From positions 1-64,000 of the forward strand of contig NZ_JASISW010000004.1 of NCBI RefSeq assembly GCF_030063335.1: a stretch of 64,000 nt of DNA, given 5' to 3'. This document shows, one piece after another, positions 35,939 to 46,262 of this stretch. The notes below the pieces were generated by a model. It searched no databases. It was not told where the DNA came from and saw only the letters and a list, made by a program, of their open reading frames with translations. The DNA comes from Rhodococcus sp. G-MC3 (lineage in GTDB: Bacteria; Actinomycetota; Actinomycetes; Mycobacteriales; Mycobacteriaceae). Position numbers and translations under genes: made by a program. The stretch's first letter is position 1. Every line of letters begins with the position of its first letter.

Positions 35939-37606
35939 GTGAGGGTCGGAATCGGCATATCCACCGGCACCGAGGTTGTCTGCGCGGCTCTGGTGATCGA
36001 GGAAGACGACGGCGATAGAACCGTCGAGTACCGCACCGTATCCGCCGACAGCGACGTCAACACCGACATCGGGGACCTTGTCGCATCGGCGATCGAGTTG
36101 ATGGCCTCATTGGCGCCGAGCCCCGAAGGCCAAGGTGCACACACGCACCTCCGCCGTGAACCCGACGCCATTGTCGTCGCCCACCGAACACCCGCACACG
36201 CCGCGTCCATTCGTTCCGCGTGCGCGCGTTCGAATCGAAGCGTGTTCCTGGTCTCGGAGTCCGACGCGGCGCATGCGTTCCTCGACGACTCTGGACTCGT
36301 CGCGCGGTACGACACCGTGGCCGTTGTCGATGTCGGTGCCACCGGCACCACAGCATCGGTCATCGACGCACACTCGGGCGCGGTTCAGGTGATCGAGCGC
36401 ACCGCCCACTTCAGCGGTGACGTCATCAACCGCCTGGTGAAGGACCTCGTGCACGGCCGCTCCACCGCGCAGACGAACGTCCGCGACAATCTTCGCGACG
36501 ACCGAGGAATCGGCTCGGCCAGATACCGATCGGTGAAGGAACATCTCAGCTCGTACGAGTCGGCAGAGGTGGGTGGAGTCCAGGTGGGTGCAGTGCCGGG
36601 CGTCGCCTCGGTCGACCGCGCAGCATTCGACGACACTGTGCGCCCCTACGCGGTCAGTGCCGCGCGGTTCACCGCTGGACTCGCCGCGTCGGCTGGAACC
36701 ACTCCAGAGTCGGTCGTGCTCATCGGCGGTGGCGCGAACATTCCCGTCGTCGGCACCATCTTCGGCGATATTCTGGGCATACCTGTCATCTCACCGGGAG
36801 AGCCTGACACGATCCTCGCCAAAGGCGCAGCGTATCTCGCGGTGGCCGGGCCGGAAGGCAGATACCCCACCACCGGGGCAGGCGCGGACAATTCCGGCAA
36901 GTCGATCGGTCGACTCGGCGGTGCGGTGGCGGGCGCACTGCTCGTCGGCGGGATCGTTATCGCCTACGGCATCCAAACCCTGACGCCGAGCAACGATTCC
37001 AGTTTCGAACCGGCAGGCACCCAGGCGCCTACGGTCGAAACCGACGCAGGCTCAGAATTCCCGTCGCCCCAGGGCCGTACCGAGGCGAACCCGATTGCAA
37101 GCACCAGCGGTGGGACCTCGGGCGAATTCACGAACACCATCACATCCGCTCCGCCAGCGAGCCCAGCGGAACCCGACATGTCCACCACTGCTGCGCCGAT
37201 GAGCACCCCGACGCTGCATCCCGCGCCGAATCTTCCCGTCATACCGTGGCCCACAGTCCCGTCGGTGGAGTCGGTACCACGGCCGGCCCTCCCGCCGAAC
37301 ACTGTCCCGCCGAACACTGCCTCGCCTGCCGCTACATCACCGGCCATCACGTCACCGGCCTTCACGTCACCAGCCACCACCACGAGACCCGGTACCGACG
37401 GGATACCCGCTCTGCCGCCGACGATCCCTTCGACACCCGATGTACCGGAGTCGGCACCGGGCCAATCCACGGCTCCGCCAATGACAACGACTGCTGGTGC
37501 ACCGACGACCGATGTGAGCGGCACGCCTACAACCACGCGCGTTCTGACCCCGCCGTCCACGGTGTGGACGCCGCCGGCCGACTACACATCATTTCCGCCG
37601 AACTGA
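35939..37606 (+). CDS. Membrane-anchored actin/Hsp70-fold protein with Pro/Thr-rich exterior
   Basis: The protein has 555 residues from GTG 35939, which has GGGAGG seven bases upstream; ATG 35915 lies before that site. Residues 1 to about 300 form an actin/Hsp70-like ATPase fold: VGIGISTGTEVVCAALV (phosphate 1), VAVVDVGATGTTASVI near 128 (phosphate 2) and SVVLIGGGANIPVV (adenosine motif). One membrane helix (AVAGALLVGGIVIAYGI) lies near 328-345. About 200 residues outside are rich in Pro, Thr, Ser and Ala, with SPAxT repeats. Rv3446c-family secretion proteins share this cytoplasmic-actin-fold, membrane, exterior layout, and one occurs at 54980. There is no substrate-binding domain as in DnaK. 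The function is unknown. Confidence 0.75.
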   Translation: MRVGIGISTGTEVVCAALVIEEDDGDRTVEYRTVSADSDVNTDIGDLVASAIELMASLAPSPEGQGAHTHLRREPDAIVVAHRTPAHAASIRSACARSNRSVFLVSESDAAHAFLDDSGLVARYDTVAVVDVGATGTTASVIDAHSGAVQVIERTAHFSGDVINRLVKDLVHGRSTAQTNVRDNLRDDRGIGSARYRSVKEHLSSYESAEVGGVQVGAVPGVASVDRAAFDDTVRPYAVSAARFTAGLAASAGTTPESVVLIGGGANIPVVGTIFGDILGIPVISPGEPDTILAKGAAYLAVAGPEGRYPTTGAGADNSGKSIGRLGGAVAGALLVGGIVIAYGIQTLTPSNDSSFEPAGTQAPTVETDAGSEFPSPQGRTEANPIASTSGGTSGEFTNTITSAPPASPAEPDMSTTAAPMSTPTLHPAPNLPVIPWPTVPSVESVPRPALPPNTVPPNTASPAATSPAITSPAFTSPATTTRPGTDGIPALPPTIPSTPDVPESAPGQSTAPPMTTTAGAPTTDVSGTPTTTRVLTPPSTVWTPPADYTSFPPN

Positions 37607-37635
37607 CCTCACGCGCTATCGACGCCTAGGCCGTC

Positions 37636-38682
37636 TCAACTCACGCTGCTCGTCAGAAGACTCGTCGACACAGGCAAACCTGGATCTGTGGCGACGCGCA
37701 GGTCGGACGGCGCAGCTCCTCCGGCCACGAGGTGAGCACCGAGGGCTGCGATCATGACGCCGTTGTCCGTGCACAGCCTCGGCTTCGGGATTCGCAGGGT
37801 CAGACCTGCTGCAGCGCAACGCTCTTCCACCATGGAGCGAATCCTGGAATTCGCAGTGGCACCGCCGCCGAGCACTATGGTGTCGACTTCGACATCGGTC
37901 GCCGCACGGACCGCTTTCATCGTCAGAACGTCGGCAACCGATTCCTGAAACGACGCCGCGATGTCCGCTACAGGCACCGGGTCCCCTGCGCGTACTCGCG
38001 CCTCGACGAATCTCGCCACCGCCGTCTTGACACCGGAAAACGAGAAATCGTAGCGCGCATCTCGCGGACCTGTCATACCACGCGGAAAAGCAATCGCCTT
38101 CGGATCACCTTCGCGCGCAACGTCATCGAGAGCCGGACCACCAGGGTAACCGAGCCCGAGGAGACGAGCGACCTTGTCGAAGGCCTCCCCGGCCGCGTCG
38201 TCGACTGTGGTTCCGAGTTCGACGATCGGAGAACCGAGATCGTCGACGTGCAGGAGGTGGGTATGACCTCCCGAGACGAGCAACGCCACACAGGACGGCA
38301 TCGGCCCGTGTTCGAGAGTGTCCACCGCGACGTGTCCACCGAGGTGGTTGACCGCGTAGAACGGCACGCCCCATGCCGCCGCGTATGCCTTGGCCGCGGC
38401 AACACCGACCAACAATGCACCGGCGAGCCCAGGTCCGATGGTCACGGCCACAGCATCGGGGCGGTCGAGTTGTGCAGCGGCGAGCGCACGCCGCATCGTG
38501 GGAACGATTGCTTCGAGGTGTGCGCGCGAGGCGACCTCCGGCACGACGCCGCCGTAACGAGCATGCTCGTCGACGCTGGATGCCACCTCGTCGGCGAGCA
38601 GTTCGCACACACCGGATTCTCGCCAGCGAACGATACCGACTCCGGTTTCGTCACAAGAGCTTTCGATACCCATGACGATCAC
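37636..38682 (-). CDS. tsaD: tRNA t6A threonylcarbamoyltransferase TsaD
   Basis: The 348-residue protein transfers the threonylcarbamoyl group to A37 of ANN-decoding tRNAs. It has the ASKHA fold ([17 protein letters not shown]), the metal-binding histidines in [21 protein letters not shown] and [13 protein letters not shown]. It acts with TsaB and TsaE, whose genes lie just upstream. The start is GTG 38682, overlapping the rimI stop (GTGA). It is the last gene of the long leftward cluster. The convergent actin-fold gene ends 29 bases away, with no obvious terminator between them. Confidence 0.97.
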   Translation of the reverse strand: MIVMGIESSCDETGVGIVRWRESGVCELLADEVASSVDEHARYGGVVPEVASRAHLEAIVPTMRRALAAAQLDRPDAVAVTIGPGLAGALLVGVAAAKAYAAAWGVPFYAVNHLGGHVAVDTLEHGPMPSCVALLVSGGHTHLLHVDDLGSPIVELGTTVDDAAGEAFDKVARLLGLGYPGGPALDDVAREGDPKAIAFPRGMTGPRDARYDFSFSGVKTAVARFVEARVRAGDPVPVADIAASFQESVADVLTMKAVRAATDVEVDTIVLGGGATANSRIRSMVEERCAAAGLTLRIPKPRLCTDNGVMIAALGAHLVAGGAAPSDLRVATDPGLPVSTSLLTSSVS

Positions 38683-39155
38683 GTGGATGCACCGGCCTTT
38701 CCGTCGGGGCGCTCCATGGTGAACGCATCCGCGCCGCTCGGTTGATAGTAGTTTCGGCGCGTACCGACCACCACGAATCCCTCCCGGGTGTACAGCTCGA
38801 TCGCCGGTTCGTTATCGGTGCGGACCTCGAGAAAGACCGAACCACCGTGTCGGTTCGCTTCGGAGAGAAGGGCATACAGTAGCGCTCCCCCGATCCCGCG
38901 GCGCTGCGCAGCGGGATCGACACCGATGGTGTGCACTTCGGACTCGGCGGATTCCCGCCGCCCCAGCAACGCGATGCCGGCATAGCCGAGGAGACTGCCG
39001 TTCTCTCGTGCGGCGAAATAATGGTTGTGGGGCGCAGCGAGTTCGGACAGGAATGCCTGTTCCGACCACGGATCATCGCCGGGAAACAGGATGCCCTCGA
39101 GTTCTGCGCACCGCTGCGCGTCCGACGAGACCATCGGGCTGATGTCGACGGTCAT
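38679..39155 (-). CDS. rimI: Ribosomal protein S18 N-acetyltransferase RimI-like
   Basis: A GNAT-fold acetyltransferase of 158 residues. It has a central strand [24 protein letters not shown] containing the acetyl-CoA pyrophosphate loop (QRRGIG) and [30 protein letters not shown], the classic RimI motif. It is placed between tsaB and tsaD, as in M. tuberculosis (Rv3420c), with ATGA and GTGA overlaps on both sides. The probable role is N-terminal acetylation of ribosomal S18 or other proteins. The start is supported by the ATGA overlap with the tsaB stop. Confidence 0.93.
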   Translation of the reverse strand: MTVDISPMVSSDAQRCAELEGILFPGDDPWSEQAFLSELAAPHNHYFAARENGSLLGYAGIALLGRRESAESEVHTIGVDPAAQRRGIGGALLYALLSEANRHGGSVFLEVRTDNEPAIELYTREGFVVVGTRRNYYQPSGADAFTMERPDGKAGAST

Positions 39156-39829
39156 GATCCTGCCTTCTTGGCTGCAGCGCGTTCTTCGATCGTCTTCGCG
39201 TCCGGGCGGCGCAGATAAAGCGGCACCAGTGGATCCGGAATCACTCCCGACGCCAGCGCGTCGCGCGCCGCCGACACGAGCCCGCCAGGAGACGGCGAGA
39301 CAACGCCCAGCACAGGAAGTTCGAACAACGCGGCGTGAGCCGGTGAGCCCGCCGACGCCGTCGCATCTCCCGCATCGACCTGATCAGGGGCACACACGTC
39401 GGGTCCCGCAATCCGCACGCCGTCGCGATACCTCGCCCAATAGACCTCACGTCGACGCGCATCGGTGACGACGAGTGTCTCGGACCCGGATGGAAGTTCG
39501 GCTGCGATGGCATCGAGGCTGCACACGCCGTGTACGGGGATGCCCAGTGCATCGCCGAACGCTGCCGCCGTAGCCATCCCGACCCGCAGACCGGTAAAGG
39601 GTCCTGGGCCCACCCCCACGACCACCGCATCGAGATCGGACGCGGTCAACCCGGCGTCGGTCAAACATTCGACGATGTTCGGTGTCAGGATCTCGGCGTG
39701 CAGCCTGGCGTCGACGACAACCCGGGATGCAAGAACCTCCTGCTCGGACCGTTCCGGTGAGTCGCAGGCGAAGCGGACCACTCCGGCAGTGACAGCGGGG
39801 GTGGAGGTATCGACGGCGAGAACGAACAC
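39152..39829 (-). CDS. tsaB: TsaB, t6A synthesis scaffold protein
   Basis: The 225-residue ASKHA-fold protein is related to TsaD: FVLAVDTSTPAVTAGVV at the start, SDLDAVVVGVGPGPFTGLRVGMATA in the middle, and LPSGSETLVVTDARRREVYWARY. It has no metal-binding histidines, as expected for TsaB, which dimerises with TsaD and binds TsaE. The stop overlaps the rimI start. Between this gene and tsaE lie 80 bases carrying a tandem 33-base duplication, so the usual tight coupling to tsaE is broken here. Confidence 0.93.
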   Translation of the reverse strand: MFVLAVDTSTPAVTAGVVRFACDSPERSEQEVLASRVVVDARLHAEILTPNIVECLTDAGLTASDLDAVVVGVGPGPFTGLRVGMATAAAFGDALGIPVHGVCSLDAIAAELPSGSETLVVTDARRREVYWARYRDGVRIAGPDVCAPDQVDAGDATASAGSPAHAALFELPVLGVVSPSPGGLVSAARDALASGVIPDPLVPLYLRRPDAKTIEERAAAKKAGS

Positions 39830-39849
39830 GGTAGTTCAGAGTACCCGTA

Positions 39850-39916
39850 GCTCCGCGTTCGCAGAACCGGTGTAGTTACGACTGCTCCGCGTTCGCAGAA
39901 CCGGTGTAGTTACGAC
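39850..39916. repeat. Tandem 33-base duplication at the tsaE-tsaB junction
   Basis: Two identical 33-base copies (39850-39882 and 39884-39916), beginning GCTCCGCGTTCGCAGAAC, are separated by one T. The right copy includes the tsaE stop codon (TAA at 39910-39912 on the minus strand), and the left copy repeats the same stop in the spacer. This is a recent duplication that lengthens the intergenic gap. Confidence 0.9.
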
Positions 39917-40443
39917 CGATGGGACTCGATGCTGCGTACCAGTACCAGCCGCTCGTCGGTATCGATGTCGCGCCGAATCCGAACCGATAGATGACTGTCG
40001 ACGAGTTTCTCCACCAGGCCCTCCCCCCATTCGACCACCACCACGGCGTCGGCGAGATCGGTGTCGAGATCAAGCGCGTCGAGCTCGTCCACGGCCGACT
40101 GTCCGGTCATTCCGAGCCGGTACGCATCGACGTGAACAAGCGTCACCGGAGGCTCGCCGTTGGGACGCTCGCCCGGCTTGTGTTCGCGAGCGATGACGAA
40201 CGTAGGGGAACTGACCCGACCCCGAACGCCGAGACCCGCAGCGATTCCACGCGCCATCGCCGTCTTGCCTGCACCGAGTGGGCCGTCGAGGACGACGAGA
40301 TCACCTGCGTGCAGCGTTTGCGCGAGTTGAAATCCGAATTCCTCGGTGTCTGCCGTCGTCCGCAGAATCGTCTCGGCGCCTTCGTCCGGTTCAGACAATG
40401 CCCCTCCGGCCGAATCGTCGTTTCGCTCGCACTTCCATTGCAC
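39910..40443 (-). CDS. tsaE: TsaE, t6A synthesis ATPase
   Basis: The protein has 177 residues from GTG 40443. A TTG at 40398, with GGAGG three bases before it, would give 162 residues, closer to the family norm. The Walker A loop is GPLGAGKTAMARGIA, followed by SSPTFVIAREH and VHVDAYRLG. TsaE is the ATPase that resets the TsaB-TsaD complex. The C-terminal VVVEWGEG is conserved. The start overlaps the end of the upstream hydrolase gene by 50 or 8 bases depending on the start chosen. The stop codon lies inside a tandem duplication. Confidence 0.92.
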   Translation of the reverse strand: MQWKCERNDDSAGGALSEPDEGAETILRTTADTEEFGFQLAQTLHAGDLVVLDGPLGAGKTAMARGIAAGLGVRGRVSSPTFVIAREHKPGERPNGEPPVTLVHVDAYRLGMTGQSAVDELDALDLDTDLADAVVVVEWGEGLVEKLVDSHLSVRIRRDIDTDERLVLVRSIESHRS

Positions 40444-41431
40444 GCGCACCCAATCGCACGATGGCGGCATTGACCTTGTCCGGGAACTCGAGCTGCACCA
40501 GATGCCCCGCCTGACGGATCCGCACCATGTCCGAATTCGGCAGTGCGTCGGCGAGCGCCACAGAGCTGTCGAAGGGAATGATCCAATCGTCGTCGCCGCA
40601 CACGACCGTTGTCGGAATACGCGCGAGTACCGCCAAAGCATCGCTCTCATCGTGCAATTCGAGAGTCTCGAGGAAATTGACAATGGTGATCACCGACGTG
40701 TCGTCGATCATTTTCTGCGAGAAATCTACGAGCCTCGGACTCACCCGCGTGCCATACGACGCTGCGCGTAGTACCGGAGCGATCAATGTCTTCGCCGCAC
40801 CACGCCCGAACTGAACCACTCCGGGAGAAGTGCGTACCGCAAGCCGGAATGCATCGACCACGGGATTGTCGAGGCTCCTCCCGAGACCGGTCTTCACGAG
40901 TCCGGCAGCAGTGGTCGAGATGAGCCCGACTCCGACGACGCGTTCGCGAATCAACTCGGGCTTCTGCCTGGCCATCGACAGCACTGTCATTCCGCCCATC
41001 GAATGCCCGATCAGAATGAGGTGTCCGCGAGGCGCCACGGCCCGGATCACGGCGTCGAGATCGAGTCCAAGTTGCGCGATGGTGCAACTCTCGGGTGACG
41101 GGACCCCTGATCGGCCGTGCCCACGCTGGTCGTAGAAGACCATGCGGACTCTCGAACCCCACTCCTGCTCGAGCGCCTGGCGCTGAAAGTGCCACGACGA
41201 CATCCGAAGGCAGTATCCATGGACGAACACAGCAGTGATCGGCGCGTCCACCGGACCCACCTCACGCACGGCCAGCGGAACACCGTCGTCGGCGATCACG
41301 ATCGATCCCCGGTCGGCATCCATCAGGTCGAGGTTCTCGGCGGCGAGTGGATCCTTGTTGGACCGAAGGAGCGTCTCGCGCAGTGCGATTCCGACGCTGC
41401 CGAAGATCCCGAAACTTTCGGCCAACTTCAT
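40391..41431 (-). CDS. Alpha/beta-fold hydrolase between alr and tsaE
   Basis: The protein has 346 residues from ATG 41431, overlapping the alr stop (ATGA). It has [17 protein letters not shown] (oxyanion region), [13 protein letters not shown], the nucleophile elbow LIGHSMGGM, the acid in [10 protein letters not shown], and the late His in QAGHLVQLE. This is a complete Ser-Asp-His hydrolase. An N-terminal helix of about 35 residues precedes the fold. Hydrolases at this place, between alr and tsaE, are common in mycobacteria and rhodococci. The substrate is unknown. The tight coupling suggests a housekeeping role, but no t6A or peptidoglycan role can be shown. Confidence 0.88.
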   Translation of the reverse strand: MKLAESFGIFGSVGIALRETLLRSNKDPLAAENLDLMDADRGSIVIADDGVPLAVREVGPVDAPITAVFVHGYCLRMSSWHFQRQALEQEWGSRVRMVFYDQRGHGRSGVPSPESCTIAQLGLDLDAVIRAVAPRGHLILIGHSMGGMTVLSMARQKPELIRERVVGVGLISTTAAGLVKTGLGRSLDNPVVDAFRLAVRTSPGVVQFGRGAAKTLIAPVLRAASYGTRVSPRLVDFSQKMIDDTSVITIVNFLETLELHDESDALAVLARIPTTVVCGDDDWIIPFDSSVALADALPNSDMVRIRQAGHLVQLEFPDKVNAAIVRLGARAMEVRAKRRFGRRGIV

Positions 41432-42720
41432 CGGCCTACCTCCCCATTCGCGACCGCGTCCGGTTTGGAGGGCCCGGACTCGGCGGCCGCCGACGCGGCT
41501 TCGACGCCCGCGCCTCCGATGTAACGCCTGCGAGCACGTCCTCCGATACCGGTGACGACCTCGTAGTGGATCGTATCGAGCGAATCCGCCCACTCCTGCG
41601 CGAGCGGCCCGCCGCCCTCACCGGAACCGAACAGCACGGCGGTGTCTCCTTCTGCGACGCCCCCACCGTCCGGACCGAGGTCGATCATGAACTGATCCAT
41701 ACAGATTCGGCCGACCGAAGAGAATCTACGTCCGCCGATGGACACGTCGAACCGTCCGCTGAGGTTTCTACGCACACCATCGGCATAGCCCATCGGAACG
41801 AGTCCGACGACGGTGTCTCGCTCGGCGGTCCAGGTGTGCCCGTACGACACGCCCTCGCCCGCGCGAACCTTCTTCACGAGCGCAATCGTGGCGCTCACGG
41901 TCATCACAGGCCGAAGGCCGAAGCCGCCGAGCTCGGGAATCGGAGACAGACCGTAGACGGCGATTCCGGGTCGGACCATGTCGAAATGCAGATCGGGCCG
42001 AGTCAGCGTGGCCGCCGAATTCGCCAGATGCACTACCTCGGGACGCAGGCCCGCCGCGGACGCACGCGCGACGGTGTCCCGAAGCACCTGAGCCTGTCGG
42101 TCGTTGGCCGGGTGCCCGGGAACGTCGGCACACGCCAGATGGGAGAACATGCCGCGCAGACGGACCGATCCGTCGGCAACCGCGGAGCCCAGAATCCGAA
42201 AGACTTCGTCGAGGTCACCGATCGCCACACCGTTCCGATTGAGACCGGTGTCGATCTTGAGAGTGATATCGGCGGTTCGCTCCGCGGTACGTGCCGCTGC
42301 GGCCACGGCAGATACCTGAGGCGCCGACGAGAGCCCCAACTCGACGCCGTGCACTACAGCGGGAACGAAGTCGGTGTCGGGTCGGTGCAACCACGACAGG
42401 ATAGGAGCAGTGATTCCTGCCCTCCGTAGCGCGACGGCCTCTCCGACCGTGGTGACGCCCAGTTCTTGTGCCCCTGCGGCAAGTGCTGCACGAGCCACCG
42501 CGGTGCCGCCGTGGTTGTATCCATCGGCCTTGACGACGACCATCGTCGCGGCGCTGCCCGCGTACTCGAGAAGAACACGGACGTTGTGCGCGACGGCGTC
42601 GAGGTCGACGGTTGCGGACGACCCGGATCCGGAATCGGGATCGCTCAGCACTTGATGCCGGGCAGAATCGCTGTCCACCGTTCGAGATCGTCCGCTGTCC
42701 ACAGCATTCGATAGTGCCAT
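41428..42720 (-). CDS. alr: Alanine racemase
   Basis: The protein has 430 residues from ATG 42720; ATG 42741 is also possible. It is a PLP-dependent fold III enzyme with the PLP Lys in [12 protein letters not shown], the catalytic Tyr in GVSYGHTW, and the RPGIAVYG and [12 protein letters not shown] motifs. It makes D-alanine for peptidoglycan. The first 40 residues are a Ser/Asp-rich extension, and the C-terminal 45 residues ([20 protein letters not shown] onward) extend past the usual end and look disordered. The gene follows nnr after 52 bases and overlaps the hydrolase gene downstream by four bases. Confidence 0.96.
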   Translation of the reverse strand: MALSNAVDSGRSRTVDSDSARHQVLSDPDSGSGSSATVDLDAVAHNVRVLLEYAGSAATMVVVKADGYNHGGTAVARAALAAGAQELGVTTVGEAVALRRAGITAPILSWLHRPDTDFVPAVVHGVELGLSSAPQVSAVAAAARTAERTADITLKIDTGLNRNGVAIGDLDEVFRILGSAVADGSVRLRGMFSHLACADVPGHPANDRQAQVLRDTVARASAAGLRPEVVHLANSAATLTRPDLHFDMVRPGIAVYGLSPIPELGGFGLRPVMTVSATIALVKKVRAGEGVSYGHTWTAERDTVVGLVPMGYADGVRRNLSGRFDVSIGGRRFSSVGRICMDQFMIDLGPDGGGVAEGDTAVLFGSGEGGGPLAQEWADSLDTIHYEVVTGIGGRARRRYIGGAGVEAASAAAESGPSKPDAVANGEVGR

Positions 42721-42772
42721 CCGAGTGCCCGAAAAGCGCATTCGGTACAGCGGTTGATTCCACACTCCACAA

Positions 42773-44206
42773 TCACAATGTGACCGAACGCACAGTACGA
42801 ATAGCTTCGGGCACCGCCGCCAGAAGCGGACTTGCCGAAATGGGGGCAGCGAATTCGCCACCCGAACCATGCGCTGCGCCCGCAGCGGCGAGCGCGTGGA
42901 CTCTGGACCCACACGCTGCCGCGAGCGACAACTCCATCCCCGACGCCGCGAGCGCACCGAGCATCCCCGACAGCACGTCGCCCGACCCGGCTGTCGATGC
43001 CGCCGAGCCGCCGGCGTCGTTGACCCACACTCGCCCGTCCGAGGCTGCGATCACCGTGGCTCGCCCCTTGAGCAGTACCGACACCCCCCACTGGGACGCG
43101 AGGTCTCGCACTGCCGACACCCGATCCGGACCAGGAGCCGACCCCGTCAGCCGCTCGAATTCTCCGGCGTGTGGCGTCAACAGAGTGGGAGCGGTGCGTC
43201 CACGAACCAGATCGGGAGCCGCCGAAAGTACGGTCAATGCGTCGGCGTCGACGACGACCGGCAGGTCGGAACCGAGCACAACACTCAACCACGAATGCGA
43301 CTGCGCGCCAGTACCGAAACCGGGGCCGACGACCCACGCCTGCACACGGCCGACAGAGTCCGGATCCGCCGCCGATACCACTTCGGGGTAGTGCGAGAGG
43401 ACTTCCCCTGCAGCACTTCCGACGTATCGGACCATCCCGGACGTCGCTGCGACCGCTGCTCCGGTACACAGCAGCGCTGCGCCCGGGTAGCGATCACTCC
43501 CTGCAATCACACCGACGACCCCTTGCGTGTACTTGTCGTCCTCCGCTGAGGGAATCGGCCACGCCGCACCCACCTCGGATGGTTCGAGCGAGGCAAGTTC
43601 ATGGTCGCCGAGCGATAGCCCGATATCGACGAGTTCTACTCTGCCGCAATAGGGCACGGCGAGGACGTGAGCGGGTTTGCGTGCACCGAATGCAACGGTC
43701 ACCTCAGCTCGAACTGCGGGTCCGTCGACCGCCCCTGTAACCGGATCAACCCCGCTCGGAATATCGGCGGCGACGATCGGAGCATCGATCTGTGCGACCA
43801 GTGCTGCAGCATCGGCTCGCAGCGGCCCGCGACCGGAAATCCCGACGATCGCATCGATGACGATGTCTTCGACACCCGGCGCAGACACAAGCCGGCCACC
43901 GGCCGCCCGAAATGCTGCGAGTCCGTCGACGTGGGTGCGATCGGGCTTCAGGAGGACAGCACTGACGGCCGCTCCACGGCCTCTCAACATCGCCCCGGCC
44001 CACAATCCGTCTCCACCGTTGTCGCCCGATCCGACCAGGACACAGACCCTGCGACCGAACACCCCACCCGTTCGCGCGAGCAGTTCCGACGCAACCACAG
44101 TTGCAAGCCCATGGGCCGCGCGCCGCATCAGAACTCCAGCTTCGAGTGAATTCAGCAGCGGGCGCTCCGCCGCCCGAATCTGGTCGGGGGTGTAGTAGTG
44201 ACGCAT
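42773..44206 (-). CDS. nnr: Bifunctional NAD(P)HX epimerase/dehydratase
   Basis: The protein has 477 residues from ATG 44206, which has AGGAG 11 bases upstream; the frame continues to 44503 without family content. The N-terminal YjeF epimerase domain has [12 protein letters not shown] and [14 protein letters not shown]. The C-terminal ADP/ATP-dependent dehydratase domain has [25 protein letters not shown] and the catalytic loop [13 protein letters not shown]. Together they repair hydrated NADH and NADPH. Fusion of both domains is the usual bacterial form. It lies between glmS and alr in the leftward cluster. Confidence 0.96.
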   Translation of the reverse strand: MRHYYTPDQIRAAERPLLNSLEAGVLMRRAAHGLATVVASELLARTGGVFGRRVCVLVGSGDNGGDGLWAGAMLRGRGAAVSAVLLKPDRTHVDGLAAFRAAGGRLVSAPGVEDIVIDAIVGISGRGPLRADAAALVAQIDAPIVAADIPSGVDPVTGAVDGPAVRAEVTVAFGARKPAHVLAVPYCGRVELVDIGLSLGDHELASLEPSEVGAAWPIPSAEDDKYTQGVVGVIAGSDRYPGAALLCTGAAVAATSGMVRYVGSAAGEVLSHYPEVVSAADPDSVGRVQAWVVGPGFGTGAQSHSWLSVVLGSDLPVVVDADALTVLSAAPDLVRGRTAPTLLTPHAGEFERLTGSAPGPDRVSAVRDLASQWGVSVLLKGRATVIAASDGRVWVNDAGGSAASTAGSGDVLSGMLGALAASGMELSLAAACGSRVHALAAAGAAHGSGGEFAAPISASPLLAAVPEAIRTVRSVTL

Positions 44207-44305
44207 CGTGCGGTGCTCCTCTCGCGAGCGTGGCACGGTTGGGTACCCGAAGGACGCTCGACCATGCCACACGGCGGAGCCGTATATCGGCAGAGCCATC
44301 ACAGC

Positions 44306-44326
44306 AGCAGGCGGCAAAAGCCTGCT
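44306..44326. repeat. Small inverted repeat at the glmS stop codon
   Basis: AGCAGGC and GCCTGCT, perfect 7-bp arms around a 7-base loop, begin at the glmS stop codon on the minus strand. A weak terminator or mRNA end-protecting hairpin is possible. There is no T-run, and nnr continues on the same strand 100 bases on. Confidence 0.35.
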
Positions 44327-46187
44327 ACTCGACGGTGACGGACTTCGCCAGGTTTCGGGGCTTGTCGACATCGTAGCCACGAGCCTGCGCCACCTCGGCT
44401 GCGAACACCTGCAGCGGAACCGTCGACAGCAGCGGCTGCAGCAGTGTTGGAGCCGCTGGGATCTCGATGAGATGGTCCGCGAACGGACGCACCGCCTCGT
44501 CACCTTCCTCGGCGATCACGACGGTCAGCGCACCACGAGCCTGCACCTCTCGGATGTTGGACAGCAATTTCGAGTGCAGCACCGCACGCCCCTTCGGTGA
44601 CGGCATGACGACGATGACCGGCACGCCGTCCTCGATGAGCGCAATAGGTCCGTGCTTCAACTCACCTGCCGCAAAGCCCTCGGCATGCATGTAGGCGAGT
44701 TCTTTGAGTTTGAGTGCACCTTCGAGAGCCACCGGATAGCCGACGTGCCGACCGAGAAACAGAATCGTCGAGGTGTGAGCCAGTTCGCGCGCGAGCGCCC
44801 GTACCGGTTCGACATTGTCCAGGACGCGCTGGACGAGCGCAGGCATCGCTTCGAGATCTGCATACTCACGCGCGACTTCGTCGGGGTACTTGGTGCCGCG
44901 CGCCTGCGCCAACGCCAGTCCAACCACATAGTTCGCCGTCACCTGAGCGAGAAAAGCCTTTGTGGAGGCGACTCCGATCTCTGGACCGGTACGGGTGTAG
45001 ACCACTGCATCGGCTTCTCGGGGAATCTGCGAGCCGTTCGTGTTGCAGACGGCCAGCACCCGAGCATTTTGCTCCTTGGCATGCCGAACGGCCTCGAGAG
45101 TGTCCGCCGTTTCACCGGACTGCGAAATGGCAACGACCAGCGTCGAACGGTCCAGCACCGGATCTCGGTACCGGAACTCGCTGGCGAGTTCGACCTCCAC
45201 GGGAAGCCTCGTCCAATGCTCGATCGCGTACTTCGCCAACAGACCCGAATGATATGAGCTACCGCAGGCGACGACGAAGATCTTCTCCACGTCGCGGAGT
45301 TCCTGATCGGACAGACGCTGCTCGTCCAGCACGATTCGACGGTTCTCGAAGTGACCGAGCAGTGTGTCCGCGACCGCGGCAGGCTGCTCCTGAATTTCCT
45401 TGAGCATGAAGTAGTCGTAGCCACCTTTTTCCGCGGCAGCCAGGTCCCAGTCGATGTGGAACGGCCTGCCCGACGCCTTGACGCCATCGAAATCGGTGAT
45501 GGCGTACCCCCCGGCAGTGATGACCACAACTTGGTCCTGTCCGAGTTCCACCGCCTCGCGGGTGTGCTCGATGAAGGCAGCGACGTCGGACCCCAGAAAC
45601 ATCTCACCGACACCGACACCCACGACCAGCGGCGTCGACCGACGTGCAGCGACGATGGTGTCAGGGTGGTCGGAGTGCGTGAACACCAAAGTGAATGCGC
45701 CCTCGAGTCGACGTAGCACCGTCTTGGCGCTTTCGACGAAGTCTCCCGCAGTCGGCCCGTTCGAGTAGGCGGCAGACACCAGATGGACTGCAACTTCGGT
45801 GTCGGTATCGCTGGCGAACTCGATGCCCGTCGCCTCGAGCTCGGCCCGCAGCGGTCCGAAGTTCTCGATGATGCCGTTGTGCACCACTGCCACCGAGCCG
45901 GTCACGTCGCGATGCGGGTGCGCATTGCGGTCCGTCGGTCTGCCGTGCGTGGCCCAACGGGTGTGTCCCATACCGGTGGTGCCGACGAAAGTATCCCTAC
46001 CGAGCTCGTCGAGTTCGGCCTCGAGATTGGCCAAACGACCGGCTTTTCGCTCGATTTTCGTGTGGCCCTCACCGTCGAGAATCGCGATCCCTGCGGAGTC
46101 GTAGCCTCTGTATTCCATACGCCGTAGCGCCTCGACCACAACACCAAGAGCTGGGCGGTGGCCGACGTATCCCACGATTCCGCACAT
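44325..46187 (-). CDS. glmS: Glucosamine-fructose-6-phosphate aminotransferase
   Basis: The 620-residue protein starts MCGIVGYVGHR with the catalytic Cys2 of the class II glutaminase domain, followed by GHTRWATHGRPTDRNAHPH. Two SIS domains (VACGSSYHSGLLAKY, ISQSGETADTLEAV; FLGRHVGYPVALEGALKLKE) make glucosamine-6-phosphate. It ends in the conserved DVDKPRNLAKSVTVE. It is the first step toward UDP-GlcNAc; glmM, the next step, lies 4.8 kb to the right. No glmS ribozyme is expected or seen upstream. A TACCCT lies at -14 to -9 of the ATG, suggesting a near-leaderless transcript. Confidence 0.98.
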   Translation of the reverse strand: MCGIVGYVGHRPALGVVVEALRRMEYRGYDSAGIAILDGEGHTKIERKAGRLANLEAELDELGRDTFVGTTGMGHTRWATHGRPTDRNAHPHRDVTGSVAVVHNGIIENFGPLRAELEATGIEFASDTDTEVAVHLVSAAYSNGPTAGDFVESAKTVLRRLEGAFTLVFTHSDHPDTIVAARRSTPLVVGVGVGEMFLGSDVAAFIEHTREAVELGQDQVVVITAGGYAITDFDGVKASGRPFHIDWDLAAAEKGGYDYFMLKEIQEQPAAVADTLLGHFENRRIVLDEQRLSDQELRDVEKIFVVACGSSYHSGLLAKYAIEHWTRLPVEVELASEFRYRDPVLDRSTLVVAISQSGETADTLEAVRHAKEQNARVLAVCNTNGSQIPREADAVVYTRTGPEIGVASTKAFLAQVTANYVVGLALAQARGTKYPDEVAREYADLEAMPALVQRVLDNVEPVRALARELAHTSTILFLGRHVGYPVALEGALKLKELAYMHAEGFAAGELKHGPIALIEDGVPVIVVMPSPKGRAVLHSKLLSNIREVQARGALTVVIAEEGDEAVRPFADHLIEIPAAPTLLQPLLSTVPLQVFAAEVAQARGYDVDKPRNLAKSVTVE

Positions 46188-46262
46188 GGTGGTTCAGGGT
46201 ACCCGCCGGTTCGAGAGCCCCATACCTGCGTCGACGGCGCGCGATCCGATAGCGTTGTGAGC

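Noticed and set aside
39850-39916. Possible CRISPR-type repeat
   Set aside because: There are only two copies with a one-base spacer and no cas genes; it is a simple tandem duplication.
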